The notes: generated by a model from the sequence alone, not told the origin. 64,000 nucleotides of DNA from Macrostomum hystrix (GCA_950097015.1 CATNEN010000029.1:1240001-1304000); one strand, 5' to 3'. Numbered from the stretch's first letter, positions 46,301-57,840 are shown. Numbers and translations: made by a program.

Positions 46301-48860
46301 ATACGTGAATCCCTGCGGCGTGAGCACCAGGCTCTCGAGGTTGCGCGATTTGCAAAGGGTTCGCGGCAACTCTCTGAGCGGATTGCCAGCAATGTCCAGC
46401 AGCTTCAGGCTGGACAGGCCAAGGAATATCTCCGGGGGTAGCGACTTCAGGCGATTGTCTGGCACAGAATAAATGCGAATAGAACGAGTCTAATCTTGTA
46501 CGCCTAAATCTGAGCAGGCTGAGGCTACAGGTTCCCTGTACTCTAATTTTCAGAAATCAGTGTGTACTCTTGTCTATTCTTGTACATTCTAGTCTTAGTA
46601 GGCTGAATGTACTCTTTGTCTATTCTTGTACATTCTAGTCTTAGTAGGCTGAATGTACTCTTTGTCTATTCTTGTACATTCTAGTCTTAGTAGGCTGAAT
46701 GTACTCTTTGTCTATTATTGTACATTCTAGTCTTAGTAGGCTGAATGTACTCTTTGTCTATTCTTGTACATTCTAGTCTTAGTAGGCTGAATGTACTCTT
46801 TGTCTATTCTTGCACATTCTAGTCTTAGTAGGCTGAATGTACTCTTTGTCTATTCTTGTACATTCTAGTCTTAGTAGGCTGAATGTACTCTTTGTCTATT
46901 CTTGTACATTCTAGTCTTAGTAGGCTGAATGTACTCTTTGTCTATTCTTGCACATTCTAGTCTTAGTAGGCTGAATGTACTCTTTGTCTATTCTTGTACA
47001 TTCTAGTCTTAGTAGGCTGAATGTACTCTTTGTCTATTCTTGTACATTCTAGTCTTAGTAGGCTGAATGTACTCTTTGTCTATTCTTGTACATTCTAGTC
47101 TTAGTAGGCTGAATGTACTCTTTGTCTATTCTCGTACATTCTAGTCTTAGTAGGCTGAATGTACTCTTTGTCTATTCTTGTACATTCTAGTCTTAGTAGG
47201 CTGAATGTACTCTTTGTCTATTCTTGCACATTCTAGTCTTAGTAGGCTGAATGTACTCTTTGTCTATTCTTGTACATTCTAGTCTTAGTAGGCTGAATGT
47301 ACTCTTTGTCTATTCTTGTACATTCTAGTCTTAGTAGGCTGAATGTACTCTTTGTCTATTCTTGCACATTCTAGTCTTAGTAGGCTGAATGTACTCTTTG
47401 TCGATTCTTGTACATTCTAGTCTTAGTAGGCTGAATGTACTCTTTGTCTATTCTTGTACATTCTAGTCTTAGTAGGCTGAATGTACTCTTTGTCTATTCT
47501 TGCACATTCTAGTCTTAGTAGGCTGAATGTACTCTTTGTCGATTCTTCTACATTCCAGTCCAAGTAGGCTTCTCGCTTTTCTCTTTTGGCAGTTAATTAG
47601 TTAAAATCATGAACTGTAATAAAATAAAGAGTCTGTGTAGAAGCAGCAGACCAGTAGCTTGCAGATAGTGAATATAGTAGAAGCGATAAATAATTCAGAA
47701 CCGAATGACGCCCTGAGCCACGGATTGGGACTCTAATGGACGCTAATGTAGCAAACAGCAAAAATCCCTAGCTAGATACATTCAGCATCTGAAAGAATTC
47801 TGATTCGTACGCGATTATCAACTAACACTACGCGATTATTCTGAACTAATCTCATCCGATCAGGTAATAGAAGGCTTATGTTTTTGGAAATAATGGATTC
47901 ATTTCTAATGGATGTGACCTTGCATGGATAGACTATTAACAAACTCAATAGATACCGTCAATGAGAAAATGTCATGAATTATTTCTCAGCAAAGTAAACT
48001 CACCGCGAAGGCCCAGGGTCTGCAGGTGATGCAAGCTCTGCATGGAGGCGGGCAGGCTGGTCAGTCTGTTCCTGTCCAAGCTGAGCACCTGTTAGTACGG
48101 CGTTGAGCACATATTGAATGCAATGGGTAGCTTAGGAGGTGAGTGGCAGATTGGTAAACGCATCTGCTTCTCCCACCAAGGTCCCTGAGCTCGATTCCGC
48201 GGCGAGGCCACATTAATTTGGGGTGCCTCCACGGAGAGAAAGCTTGGGGGCTTGTCGTGTAATTTATGTCCTTAAGGCCCAACCTCCAAGGCCCAGTGAA
48301 AGTGTACACCTGGCTGATGATGACAAAGTCTGTACACACCTGTGTGAGCGTGTGCCTGTGTAAAGTATCAGTGTGCGTGTGTGCTCAGGAGTCAGCGAAA
48401 CGGGCAGACTTGCCTGCTCGCTGGCTGCAGAACTCGTGTCAGCAAATGATGTGCCATTGCCCGCAGCCATTGCAAATATAATTATTATTATAACGGGTAG
48501 TTTACAACACAGTTTAATGCGGCCAATGAGTATCAAAATACACAGACAGACCTGCAGGCACGTCAGGCTGCCGATGTTGCTGGGCAGTTCGACCAGCTCA
48601 TTGTTGCGCAGGTCCAGCACCCGCAGGTTGGCCAGGCTGGCCATATTGGAGTTGGGGCCAAGGCTGGCCAGCCAATTGTCATTGAGCAGCAAGGCCTCCT
48701 TGCGCAGCACCCGCACCTGGGTGTACAAGCCAGCTGGTACTTCGGTTAATTCACAGTCGGCCAGGTCAAATGGAGATGCGTCACTCTCCTGGGCCAGGTA
48801 GAGCTTGCGCTCCAGCCTGCGCTTGCCAGCTTCAGTCTGCTTTCGGCTAAACAGTGGCAT
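37385..48860 (-). CDS. LRSAM1: LRSAM1 ortholog: LRR-SAM-RING E3 ubiquitin ligase, complete
   Basis: Eight exons: 48860-48552, 48088-48004, 46458-46291, 45597-45550, 45399-45260, 40660-40007, 39165-38845, 37879-37385. All junctions keep frame, giving 739 aa (human 723). It starts MPLFSRKQTEAGKRRLE. Leucine-rich repeats (LRVLDLRNNELVELPSNIG and onward) run to ~190. A long Arg/Glu/Ala-rich coiled coil follows, with DYWLVQYQRLLERRP as in vertebrates. A SAM domain lies at ~576-620. A PSAP motif at ~657 fits TSG101 binding. A C3HC4 RING at ~687-723 contains CCVCMD, FLNCGHVCC and CPLCRQ. The expected role is ubiquitylation of TSG101 and bacterial/endosomal cargo recognition. A Gly run interrupts exon 5. 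Introns are packed with minisatellites; the 45259-40661 intron is 4.6 kb and mostly repeat. Confidence 0.96.
38195..38402 (-). mobile_element. tRNA-derived SINE, family 1, in an LRSAM1 intron
   Basis: Minus orientation with a complete-looking head (GAGTGGCAGAGCGAGCTAAC), B-box-like CTGAGCTCGATTCCGC and a body ending in the GT-rich region. The 3' tail is missing. Confidence 0.85.
38440..38735 (+). repeat. ~29/30-bp minisatellite in an LRSAM1 intron
   Basis: Units of GAAAGGAGGGATTCCGGGTG plus GGGATCTT or GGGGATCAT, about nine copies. Confidence 0.92.
39375..39960 (+). repeat. 21-bp minisatellite with a degenerate downstream half, LRSAM1 intron
   Basis: To 39665 the units are near-perfect ATGAATGTGACATTCGTTAA. 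From 39665 to 39960 units with related words (CATCGATCTGACATT) are diverged. This gradient suggests older and younger parts of one array. Confidence 0.92.
40776..41515 (+). repeat. CAGCAT/CAGCAATCG hexamer-based array in an LRSAM1 intron
   Basis: Mixture of CAGCAT, CAGCAA and CAGCAATCG words. It yields a 258-codon His/Gln frame on the plus strand and a Met/Leu frame on the minus strand, neither of which is credible. It starts close to the acceptor of exon 6 and lies inside the large intron. Confidence 0.93.
41516..42519. other. LRSAM1 intron, unique part, no gene recognised
   Basis: Ordinary intronic sequence separating two arrays. Confidence 0.4.
42520..45190 (+). repeat. 27/28-bp minisatellite, about 97 units, in the large LRSAM1 intron
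   Basis: Units GAGATTTTGAGACAAACTG plus TTTTAGGT or TTTTAGAGT. The 27- and 28-bp length classes alternate in blocks that recur (for example 43250-43660 and 44180-44470), so there is higher-order structure. Spurious open frames of 60-153 codons arise on the minus strand. Confidence 0.96.
45885..46148 (-). mobile_element. tRNA-derived SINE, family 2, in an LRSAM1 intron
   Basis: On the minus strand GCCTTGTGGTTAGATCG is followed by GTCGGGGGTTCGATTCCTGA, then TTTAGCAAGACACTT, CAGCTGTTAAATGGGTACC, and the 3' module CCAGTCCATGGACTGAACAG. Longer than the copy at 25053. Confidence 0.85.
46560..47560 (+). repeat. 46-bp minisatellite, about 22 units, in an LRSAM1 intron
   Basis: Period is 46 bp, with words GTACTCTTTGTCTATTCTTG and CATTCTAGTCTTAGTAGG. 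Units are nearly identical; a GCACATT/GTACATT variant recurs every few units. Confidence 0.96.
47561..48003. other. LRSAM1 intron, unique part, no gene recognised
   Basis: Ordinary intronic sequence upstream of the exon 2 donor. Confidence 0.4.
48135..48500 (+). mobile_element. tRNA-derived SINE, family 1, most complete copy
   Basis: Head GGTGAGTGGCAGATTGGTAA (A-box-like), B-box-like CTGAGCTCGATTCCGCG, the GT-rich middle, then ATGATGTGCCATTGCCCGC and an AATATAATTATTATTAT tail. Best reference for the family structure (~360 bp). It sits in an LRSAM1 intron. Confidence 0.9.
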
Positions 48861-48899
48861 CTCTGCTTGCTTGCCTGACAACTTGGCTCTGTAGCTCAA

Positions 48900-51554
48900 G
48901 AGTGCTTATTGTGTATTGTTACTGAATTAGCTCTCAAAATTTTCCTGCTTAAAGCAAGCTGAAATTTGTTTAGATAAAAAATTCACTTAGTGTCTCTAGT
49001 ACTAGTCCTTTCTTCTATACCACATTTGACTCTATTTCTTCATAGATAAAAAAGTAATAACTGTTTTAATACAGAAATGCTTTATTTTTGGTAGTCATCC
49101 ATCAGCCAAGGTGAAAAATGTCAAGTTTTACTATAGAGCTAAAACAGACAACTATTGACTAGCATTCTTTCTTATTAATAGGATAGGTTAATTTTATAGG
49201 CTTTATAAACATAAATAGGCTAAAAAGTATCAAAAATGCCTTTTAAAGTCAAGAAATGGTTTATAATGATCAAACAGACAAAAAATGCTGAATTGTATTT
49301 TGTAGAAGGAAAGTATAACTTTGCATTATCTTTGTAGCCCTAACTACAAACTTATAAATCGCAATGAGTAAATCAAACATACTATTTGAAGCTATGGTTA
49401 TTCCCTTGGGCTAAATAAGCAAAATATGCTGGTTTTATCATTGCATTGGTTAGAATTCTTATGTGTTGTAAATTTTTGTTTGCTTTTGTGTCTAGTCTTG
49501 TTCTCTCCACCCAGCAATTTAATAGCTAATTAATAAAACGTATCATATATAATTAATTTTCTATTATTAGAAAACCAGTCCTAAAAGTACCTGAAAGTAT
49601 ATTTTAATAATAAAGCTATTGAAAGCTATTTTACGTTCTTAGTATGAAAAAATCAAAATGAAGCCATAACCTAGACAAGATTAGCATTTAATGAATGTTT
49701 AGAAAAAAACAAATAAACATTTAAAGTGCAGTTAATTTCTTTTTTTATGTATAAAACAGATAATATACAATCTGTATAATCTGTAAAGCTAAACTTTATT
49801 TACTTAGCTAGCTTTGTATTCCACTTTCTGAATTTGTAACTTTCAGTGGTGCAGCCATGATTTTCTTCTGGGGGTCAAAGGACACGTCAGCATCAAACCT
49901 TGAAATCTGGATTCTGGGGGTCATGACCCCTTGGCCTTGACTAGTCTAAATTGGCTAGCTACACCAATGTCCATGTCCATTTTTTATTTTTCTTCTTGCT
50001 TAAAATTGCAATTACAGTTGCTGTAACGAAAATGTGATTCATTTCTACTGACACTAGTTAAAATGCGATCTTATCTATTTCAGTTAAGCATTTGACATTT
50101 AAGCCAAAAACTTACTCAATTCCGTTTTTGGTTTTTGAGAGTGCAACTCTTGTGTCAAAGGGACAAACGAGTACATGTAATTTTTATATATATAAAAATG
50201 AATACTCATGTAAACAACATACTCATATGTAAACTGAACTGAATGCATTGGTGAAAATAGAGAACGATTACATAAAAATGCCTGCGTATTTAGGTTCTTG
50301 ATATGAACTATTTCCATTGTCACGGCGAGCACTGTTTTGTTTAATGTTAGCGAATTATCGTTTGCACACATTTGAAATCAACAAATGTTGTCTTGTACAG
50401 TAACGTTAAATCGACAATATGCACGGCAAGGTAGGGGAAACTAATTGTGAATCAAAAGCTAAAAACTAAAACATGAAAGTGCAAGAACTCTGCTATAATG
50501 TTTACCATAATCCCATTTTGAATTTTATTAACTACGAATGAGAGATTGAATGAAAGCTGGATTATTAGTTTTTCGTCTAAAATCGTGAGCAACCGTTTTA
50601 TTATATCTGTTGTTAACAAATCCACTTGGCAATACGTGACTATAATGGAAATATCTAAGCTAAATATCAACAATAAATTTATTCAGAGGCTAGATCTTGA
50701 TCTGATTTCTGCTATTGAAAGTGACATGGAACGATAGCGTGGAACTTAATTCTTTGACCAGACGAGTCAGCGCTAGAATATCATAATGCATGTTTGGACA
50801 TGCTCTTGATCTTTGTCTGGGCAGTGACCATTTCTTCAATTCAGGACCGCAGCCATCGCCTTTAATTTTCACAGGCAATCCATCAGGAAGGACCTCGAAT
50901 GACTCAAAGCCTGAGCTAACTCAAAGACACACCTGTGCAATAACACGTACAATCCATTCTGCGTAGTGAATTGTGCCTGAGAGAAAACTTTGGAATAACA
51001 AAATCTCTGAAATGTGCTACCTAGCTAGCTAAAAAAGGAAAAAATCATTTTTCAGCAGGTTTGAATTTTAAATTTTGGAAAAACGATTGAGAGCTGTCCT
51101 GGTTTTACGAAATAAGCAGTCAGGGCTGAAATGTGTCTTATTAAAATACAAATGCAATCAGCCCGCAACATTTCATGTACTGAGAAAGAACTGTACTGTA
51201 CTGCGCTGCCTTTCTTGTGTTGTTATTTTGGGTCAATGACTTTCGCTGGCCGAAATTAGCTTGCAGGAGATTGCTTGTAGGAAGTCTGTTTGGGAACTTT
51301 AGTTTACATATGCAGTCTTACATTTGGCTTTAAATATAAAAGTGTGAAGTGAGTTTGACACGAAAGATTCTTAAACCATTCTAACTGAAAACGCAAATAT
51401 GAACTGATACAAAATTTGGTTTTATCTGATTTAAATCTAATTAGAAACCTTTTGCAAAAAAGAAGTAATAGAAGGCAGGCGTTAGAAAGACAATCCTCTT
51501 GTAGGCATCCATAATTATTTGCTCTACTTAGCAGGCCAACAGCAGATAAGAGGA
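48900..51554. other. AT-rich intergenic region, no gene recognised
   Basis: 5' flank of LRSAM1 and beyond. Only short low-complexity frames on both strands. Confidence 0.45.
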
Positions 51555-51750
51555 TACTTACAGAATATTAGAAGATTAGAAGATACTCACAGAAGATTAG
51601 AAGATACTCACAGAAGATTAGAAGATACTCACAGAAGATTAGAAGATACTCACAGCAGATTAGAAGATACTCACAGCAGATTAGAAGATACTCACAGCAG
51701 ATTAGAAGATACTCACAGCAGATTAGAAGATACTCACAGCAGATTAGAAG
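51555..51750 (+). repeat. 21-bp minisatellite, about 9 units
   Basis: Unit AGAAGATTAGAAGATACTCA plus C, switching to an AGCAGATTAG variant half-way. The RLEDTH-type open frame is a by-product of the period. Confidence 0.92.
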
Positions 51751-52036
51751 ATAATCTATTTACAATCATGACATAGAAGATCGCAGAAATTGCGTAAAGT
51801 TTGAAAGCACAGGCGATAAACAAATCCCGAATTAAGGTGCTACAAGACGACCTTGTAGGAGTTTCCTGGCCTTTGTTGAGCTAGGCCAGGAATTGAGCTA
51901 TTCTCAGGTAATACATAAAAACAAACACATGGCATCAGATCTCAAAGTTGTCACTCCCATTCAAGCACGCCCACTCCAGCTTGCCCAAATACGGAATCGA
52001 ATTAAAACAAAGTCGCTCAGCTCGCGGGGTGTCCAG

Positions 52037-52074
52037 CCAATCGGAACTCGCGGCGAAAAGCGCGCCTATTTAAA
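52037..52074 (+). promoter_or_regulatory. CCAAT and TATA-like boxes of the cysteine-rich peptide gene
   Basis: CCAAT at 52037-52041 and TATTTAAA at 52067-52074, about 120 bp before the ATG at 52192. Spacing fits a focused core promoter with a start near 52100. Confidence 0.6.
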
Positions 52075-52191
52075 TGCGCGCTTCTAGTCTCAAGCGGATC
52101 GCGCTCGGTTCAATAAGTGCGACGGAAAAACTTTGAGTGTAACTAATACTCAAGCATCAAAGCATTTTTATTCGAGAAAAATAAAACCGTA

Positions 52192-52570
52192 ATGGCTCGC
52201 TATGGCCAGAGTCTCTTTTCAACGACGCCGTTGCTGCTGCTGCTGTTGCTCTTGCTGCAGAGCGGCATCTGCAGCTGCGCCGGCGTCCTAGCCGACGAAG
52301 GCATGAACGACCTCGAAGACGGCTCCCCGGTTCTGTTGAAGAAGTTCGCTGGGCACTGTAAGCCTCCACAGCTTGCACTAGTGTTACTTTTGTGATACCA
52401 GTTGCTGCTACAGTCAGCCATTACAAAACTTTGCAGATAGGCACACCGGCCTGACCTACTGCACCCGGCTGTGCCACTACAACTTCGGCGAGCAGTCTGG
52501 CTGTCGGGGCTATTTCAATTTTAACAGCCGCGGCTGCGACTGCGTCTGCGCCGCCTTCAGCAGGGGCTGA
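52192..52570 (+). CDS. Small secreted cysteine-rich peptide, defensin-like or antimicrobial candidate
   Basis: Two exons, 52192-52357 and 52437-52570, joined in phase, give 99 aa. Residues 1 to ~30 form a signal peptide with an uninterrupted run of about ten Leu and small residues before a likely cleavage site. An acidic spacer (ADEGMNDLEDG) and a dibasic KK follow, suggesting a propeptide. The mature end has six Cys spaced C-x3-C-x9-C-x10-C-x-C-x-C, rich in Gly, Tyr and Arg. The CxxxC and closely spaced CxC words recall the cysteine-stabilised alpha-beta fold, but the usual first Cys is not where that fold expects it. I therefore do not assign a family. A poly(A) signal AATAAA at 52637-52642 and a good promoter support a real gene. 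The role is inferred only. Confidence 0.75.
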
Positions 52571-52934
52571 CGGACTTGGCTGATCAGCACAGACTTACTA
52601 ACAATGCTCTTTTTAATGTACTATAAAAAACTCCTAAATAAACGTGAAATCGACTAAACTGGGAGCAAAAATCGATTTTCTTGATAAGACAGAAAATTCA
52701 CAGAAAGCAGCTGCTTAATCATCATTTGCGCGACTTTTTGCAGCAATCGCAAACAGCAAACAACCGAATGTTTATCTAAACTGTCTTATTTTATTGGTAA
52801 GAAACTACGAGAATTAGCATAGTCGTTCTAATCATATATCGATACGATTACTAAATTTGCATGAAAGTCCTAGAAATACTTTGAAACCATGTACAGCAAA
52901 CCACAAGCACTTGGTGGAATTGCTGTTCAGAGGG
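52571..52934. other. 3' flank of the peptide gene
   Basis: Contains the poly(A) signal at 52637 and otherwise unremarkable AT-rich sequence. Confidence 0.4.
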
Positions 52935-53205
52935 GCTGAGTGGCAGCGCCCCACATTCATTTGGGGCGCAGCCGCGGAGACTAGGCTTGTCGTCCAATTT
53001 ACGCCCATTAGGGCCAACCTCCTAGGCCCGGTGAAAGTGTACGCAGATTGACGATGAGAAAGTAAGGGCAGATGTACACACCTGTGTGAGCGTGTGCCTG
53101 CATATACGGTATCTGTATGCGTGTGTGCTCAGGAGTCAGCGAAATAGGCACAATTGCCTCTTCGCTGGCTGCGGGTCTAGTATCACCAAATGATGTGCCA
53201 GTGCT
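52935..53205 (+). mobile_element. tRNA-derived SINE, family 1, running into a minisatellite
   Basis: GCTGAGTGGCAGCG head remnant, CGCAGCCGCGGAGAC, GATGAGAAAGTAAGGGC, the GT-rich middle and AAATGATGTGCCAGTGC. The expected AT-rich tail is replaced by the 20-bp array that starts immediately. Confidence 0.85.
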
Positions 53206-54992
53206 AAGAGTGGGAATGGCAGCTAGAAAGAGTGGGAATGGCAGCCATGGAGTTAGAATGGCAGCCATAGAGTTGGAATGGCAGCCATAGAGTGGGAATG
53301 GTATCTAGATAGAGTGGGAATGGCAGCCATAGAGTTGGAATGGCAGCCATGGAGTTGGAATGGCAGCCATAGAGTTGGAATGGCAGCCATAGAGTGGGAA
53401 TGGTATCTAGATAGAGTGGGAATGGAAGCCAGAACGAGTGGGAATGGCAGCCATAGAGTTGGAATGGCAGCCATAGAGTTGGAATGGCAGCCATAGAGTG
53501 GGAATGGCAGCCATAGAGTGGGAATGGTAGCCAGAAAGAGTGGGAATGGCAGCCATAGAGTTGGAATGGCAGCCATAGAGTTGGAATGGCAGCCATAGAG
53601 TTGGAATGGCAGCCATAGAGTTGGAATGGCAGCCATAGAGTGGGAATGGTATCTAGATAGAGTGGGAATGGAAGCCAGAACGAGTGGGAATGGCAGCCAT
53701 AGAGTTGGAATGGCAGCCATAGAGTTGGAATGGCAGCCATAGAGTTGGAATGGCAGCCATAGAGTGGGAATGGCAGCCATAGAGTGGGAATGGAAGCCAG
53801 AACGAGTGGGAATGGCAGCCATAGAGTTGGAATGGCAGCCATAGAGTGGGAATGGCAGCCACAGAGTGGGAATGGCATCTAGATAGAGTGGGAATGGAAG
53901 CCAGAACGAGTGGGAATGGCAGCCATAGAGTTGGAATGGCAGCCATAGAGTTGGAATGGCAGCCATAGAGTAGGAATGGCAGCCATAGAGTGGGAATGGC
54001 ATCTAGATAGAGTGGGAATGGAAGCCAGAACGAGTGGGAATGGCAGCCATAGAGTTGGAATGGCAGCCATAGAGTTGGAATGGCAGCCATAGAGTGGGAA
54101 TGGCAGCCATAGAGTGGGAATGGTAGCCAGAAAGAGTGGGAATGGCAGCCATAGAGTTGGAATGGCAGCCATAGAGTTGGAATGGCAGCCATAGAGTTGG
54201 AATGGCAGCCATAGAGTTGGAATGGCAGCCATAGAGTGGGAATGGTATCTAGATAGAGTGGGAATGGAAGCCAGAACGAGTGGGAATGGCAGCCATAGAG
54301 TTGGAATGGCAGCCATAGAGTTGGAATGGCAGCCATAGAGTTGGAATGGCAGCCATAGAGTGGGAATGGCAGCCATAGAGTGGGAATGGTAGCCAGAACG
54401 AGTGGGAATGGCAGCCATAGAGTTGGAATGGCAGCCATAGAGTGGGAATGGCAGCCACAGAGTGGGAATGGCATCTAGATAGAGTGGGAATGGAAGCCAG
54501 AACGAGTGGGAATGGCAGCCATAGAGTTGGAATGGCAGCCATAGAGTTGGAATGGCAGCCATAGAGTAGGAATGGCAGCCATAGAGTGGGAATGGCATCT
54601 AGATAGAGTGGGAATGGAAGCCAGAACGAGTGGGAATGGCAGCCATAGAGTTGGAATGGCAGCCATAGAGTTGGAATGGCAGCCATAGAGTGGGAATGGC
54701 ATCTAGATAGAGTGGGAATGGCAGCTAGAAAGAGTGGGAATGGCAGCTAGAAAGAGTGGGAATGGCAGCCATAGAGTTGGAATGGCAGCCATAGAGTGGG
54801 AATGGTATCTAGATAGAGTGGGAATGGAAGCCAGAACGAGTGGGAATAGCAGCCATAGAGTTGGAATGGCAGCCATAGAGTGGGAATGGCAGCCATAGAG
54901 TGGGAATGGCAGCCATAGAGTGGGAATGGTAGCCAGAAAGAGTGGGAATGGCAGCCAGAAAGAGTGGGGATGGCAGCCGGAAAGAGTGGGAA
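53206..54992 (+). repeat. 20-bp minisatellite, about 89 units, with ~597-bp higher-order repeat
   Basis: Unit AGAGTTGGAATGGCAGCCAT with marker variants (GTATCTAGATAG, GAAGCCAGAACG, GTAGCCAGAAAG). ATCTAGATAG markers near 53406, 53652, 53879, 54002, 54249, 54475 and 54600 show a 246+227+123 bp block duplicated at ~597-bp offset. The many long minus-strand frames are artefacts of the period. Confidence 0.96.
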
Positions 54993-55752
54993 TCAAACTT
55001 GCCAACTGATCTTGAATCTCGTCCCAGAATGATCTAGGGTCATGCTAGCCTGAATGTGTTTTTCTCCTAATTTTGTTATTTAAACCTTTATTTGTGACAT
55101 GGAACTTTAGTATTCTCATATTTCATCGAACAGGTGTGAAATAAGAATGTCCGCCAAGAATCATATGGCCAACTTGCGTAGCGTATAGGAAGCGGGTGCA
55201 GTGGCAAATGAAATTGGGAAAAATATTCAAAGCGAGTGAAAAAAAGGGGATGCAAGTGAGCTAGAAAGATAAGTTTTAGCGTTTCCTAATTAAGACACGG
55301 CGAATTAGTTGGACAGCGCAGGGATTCACAAACGGAGAAGGATTATTCCCGTTATTAGAGTAACTCTAATCTGAAACTGCGGTAATGCTCTGAGAGGGAA
55401 GCCTGATTTGTTAACCAATTCTGAGTTTCCGCTTCGCGTCAATCCGGTTCTCACAAACAAAATTTTTATCAGACAATTTTCACGAGCAACAGTTCCAACA
55501 CTAACGAGGCTTTAAAGTAAGTTTCGATTAGTTTGAATTTTGGCTTCACTGAAACTCGGATAAAGCAAAGCGACTTTTAATGAAAAATGCTCGTATTTCA
55601 GGTATCTGATGTTTTTTAGTTGAAATATTGGCACCACCTGCCCTGCCCTGACGTTCCACTGAATCAAACTGCAGATCATGGACAATTTAATTACATCTAT
55701 ATACAGTTTGTCGTGCCGTCAATGGTGTATATTTCGATCCAGATTGAGCGGG
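54993..55752. other. No gene recognised
   Basis: Single-copy AT-rich DNA between two arrays. Confidence 0.4.
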
Positions 55753-56067
55753 AAAGGCAGTCCAGAGAGGGAGCGGGAGTGGCAGTCCAGAGAGGGAGCG
55801 GGAGTGGCAGTCCAGAGAGGGAGCGGGAGTGGCAGTCCAGAGAGGGAGCGGGAGTGGCAGTCCAGAGAGGGAGCGGGAGTGGCAGTCCAGAGAGAGCGGG
55901 AGTGGCAGTCCAGAGAGGGAGCGGGAGTGGCAGTCCAGAGAGGGAGCGGGAGTGGCAGTCCAGAGAGTGAGCGGGAGTAGCAGTCCAGAGAGGGAGCGGG
56001 AGTAGCAGTCCAGAGAGGGAGCGGGAGTGGCAGTCCAGAGAGCGGGAGTGGCAGTCCAGAGAGCGGG
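55753..56067 (+). repeat. 25/21-bp minisatellite, left part, split by a LINE
   Basis: Units GAGAGGGAGCGGGAGTGGCA plus GTCCA. The shorter GAGAGCGGGAGTGGCAGTCC form appears toward the insertion. The array resumes at 57841. Confidence 0.93.
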
Positions 56068-57840
56068 CTTTCATCCGGGCCTTCTGCAAGCTTTCATCCA
56101 CCGTGCCGAACGCTGGGCCAATGGCTGCGGCCTCAAACTCTCTGAGTCCAAGACCGTCGCCATTATGTTCACCAGCAAACGAAACTGGAGGATTGAGCCT
56201 CTCCTTCTCTATAACAAACCAATCGCCATGGAGAAGCAAACCAGATGCTTAGGTGTCATCCTCGACCACAGGTTGAGCTGGACACCTCACGTCAAATTCA
56301 AAACCCGTAAAGCTCTTGCGACGCTCGCGCAGATTCGCAGAGCCTTCGGCGCCACCTGGGGCCTCACCCCCCGCCGTCTCTGGTGGATTTACACTACCAT
56401 TGTAAGACCGGCCATCTCTTTTGCCGGCTTCATCTGGAATAGTGCCCTGGAGACCAAAGGGGTCCTGGAGGCCCTAAACAAGGTGCAGGGCCGTGCTTGT
56501 CGAGCCATCATGAGTGCGGCACCCTCCACTCCCTTCGCTGGCATGAATGCCTTCCTGGACCTTCCCCCTTTAGATCTTTTTATCAAGGGGGAGGCGATGA
56601 AGACGGCTCGTCGTCTTCTGGACGCGGGTATCTCCATCCGGAAGCAACTTGCCTTCAGCAAGCGGAACCTCCAGCCCCATGGCGACCTCAGCCTACGGGA
56701 CCTGGACGCAGCAGGAGGTCTCAAAATTCTCTCCGACGGAATCCCGTCGACGCTGTGCCCACCGCAAAAATTCAAAACCAGCATTCCGCCTCGCCAGGAA
56801 GTACGTGACCACGGCCAACCCCGTGAAATTCACTGCTTCACCGACGGATCGCAAATCAACTCGGTCTCTGGTTTCGGCTACTGCATTATGTCCGGAGGGA
56901 AAACTGTGGCGACCTTCTCCCAGCACACCGGCATAAACTCTACTGTTTTCCAGAACGAAGTTCTGGCCATCAGCTCCTGCGCCCTGGAGCTGATCTACCA
57001 AAACGTCCATGGAGCAGAAATCTTCCTCCACTCGGACAGCCAGGCGGCGATCCATGCCCTTGGACGCACGCACACCTGCTCGCGCACAGTCCTTGACTGC
57101 GTCGCGCAACTCAACCGCTTAGGGACCCACAACAAGGTGTCCCTAAGGTGGATTCCAGGGCACTCTGGCCACCCTGGTAACGAATTGGCCGACAGCCTCG
57201 CCAAGGCCGGTTCGACGGGTTCGCTTTTTGGCCCCGTGCCTGCGGTCTCCACCCCTACCGCCGTCGTCAACACTCGGATTAACCAGTGGGTGACCTCAAA
57301 GCACAAGGACAGATGGATCAATACCGCCGATTGTCGGCAGTCTCGCGCTGCTGTCCCTTGTCCCTCCACTGCCCTTCGCAAAGCCTTGCTTGGACTGAAC
57401 CGCAAGGACATCAGGGCAGTCACCATGGCCCTCTCTGGCCATGGCTGTTTCGCCAGGCACCGCTTCCTGCAAGGCAAAATCCGCAGTGAGGAATGCCCCT
57501 TCTGCCTCTCCTATGTTGAGGATGCAGAGCATTTTATTTGCGACTGCCCCGCCTTCACTCAGGACCGGCTCACCTATCTCGGCCCAAACCCGGATCTCCC
57601 CGACGTTTTCAGGCCTGAGAACATCTGCCAGCTCGTCCGATACCTGAGGGCCACCGGGCGAGCAACCCTCCACCTCCTGGACACTCCGGAGGAGGACCGC
57701 GCTGCGGACGCCGGCACCACCGGATCCCCCTGCGCGACACCGCAGCTCTAGTTGCCCGTGGTCGCCAGGGGCTAGCGGAATGGGCGGCAACGCCTCCCCG
57801 CTGCATCCGGAAGATGCCCCCTGCAGCTAAGTCAAGTCAA
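56068..57840 (+). mobile_element. 5'-truncated non-LTR retrotransposon (I/Jockey-like superfamily with RNase H)
   Basis: One uninterrupted frame runs from the left edge to the stop at 57749-57751 (about 560 element-derived codons). It begins just after the RT catalytic core: [14 protein letters not shown] follows the missing YADD-type motif. The RT thumb is next. A complete RNase H domain then shows all four acidic sites ([25 protein letters not shown] and [13 protein letters not shown]). A C-terminal CPFC...HFICDCPAF zinc knuckle follows. The 3' UTR is ~90 bp and ends GCAGCTAAGTCAAGTCAA, without poly(A). GAGCGGG lies directly at both edges (56061-56067, 57841-57847), but it is also part of the host array. 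The intact frame implies a young insertion. It cannot move on its own, because endonuclease and RT core are absent. Confidence 0.95.

Noticed and set aside
53204-55005. Several 70-273 codon overlapping frames (MAAIPTLWLPFQLYG type)
   Set aside because: Translation of the 20-bp minisatellite in shifting frames.
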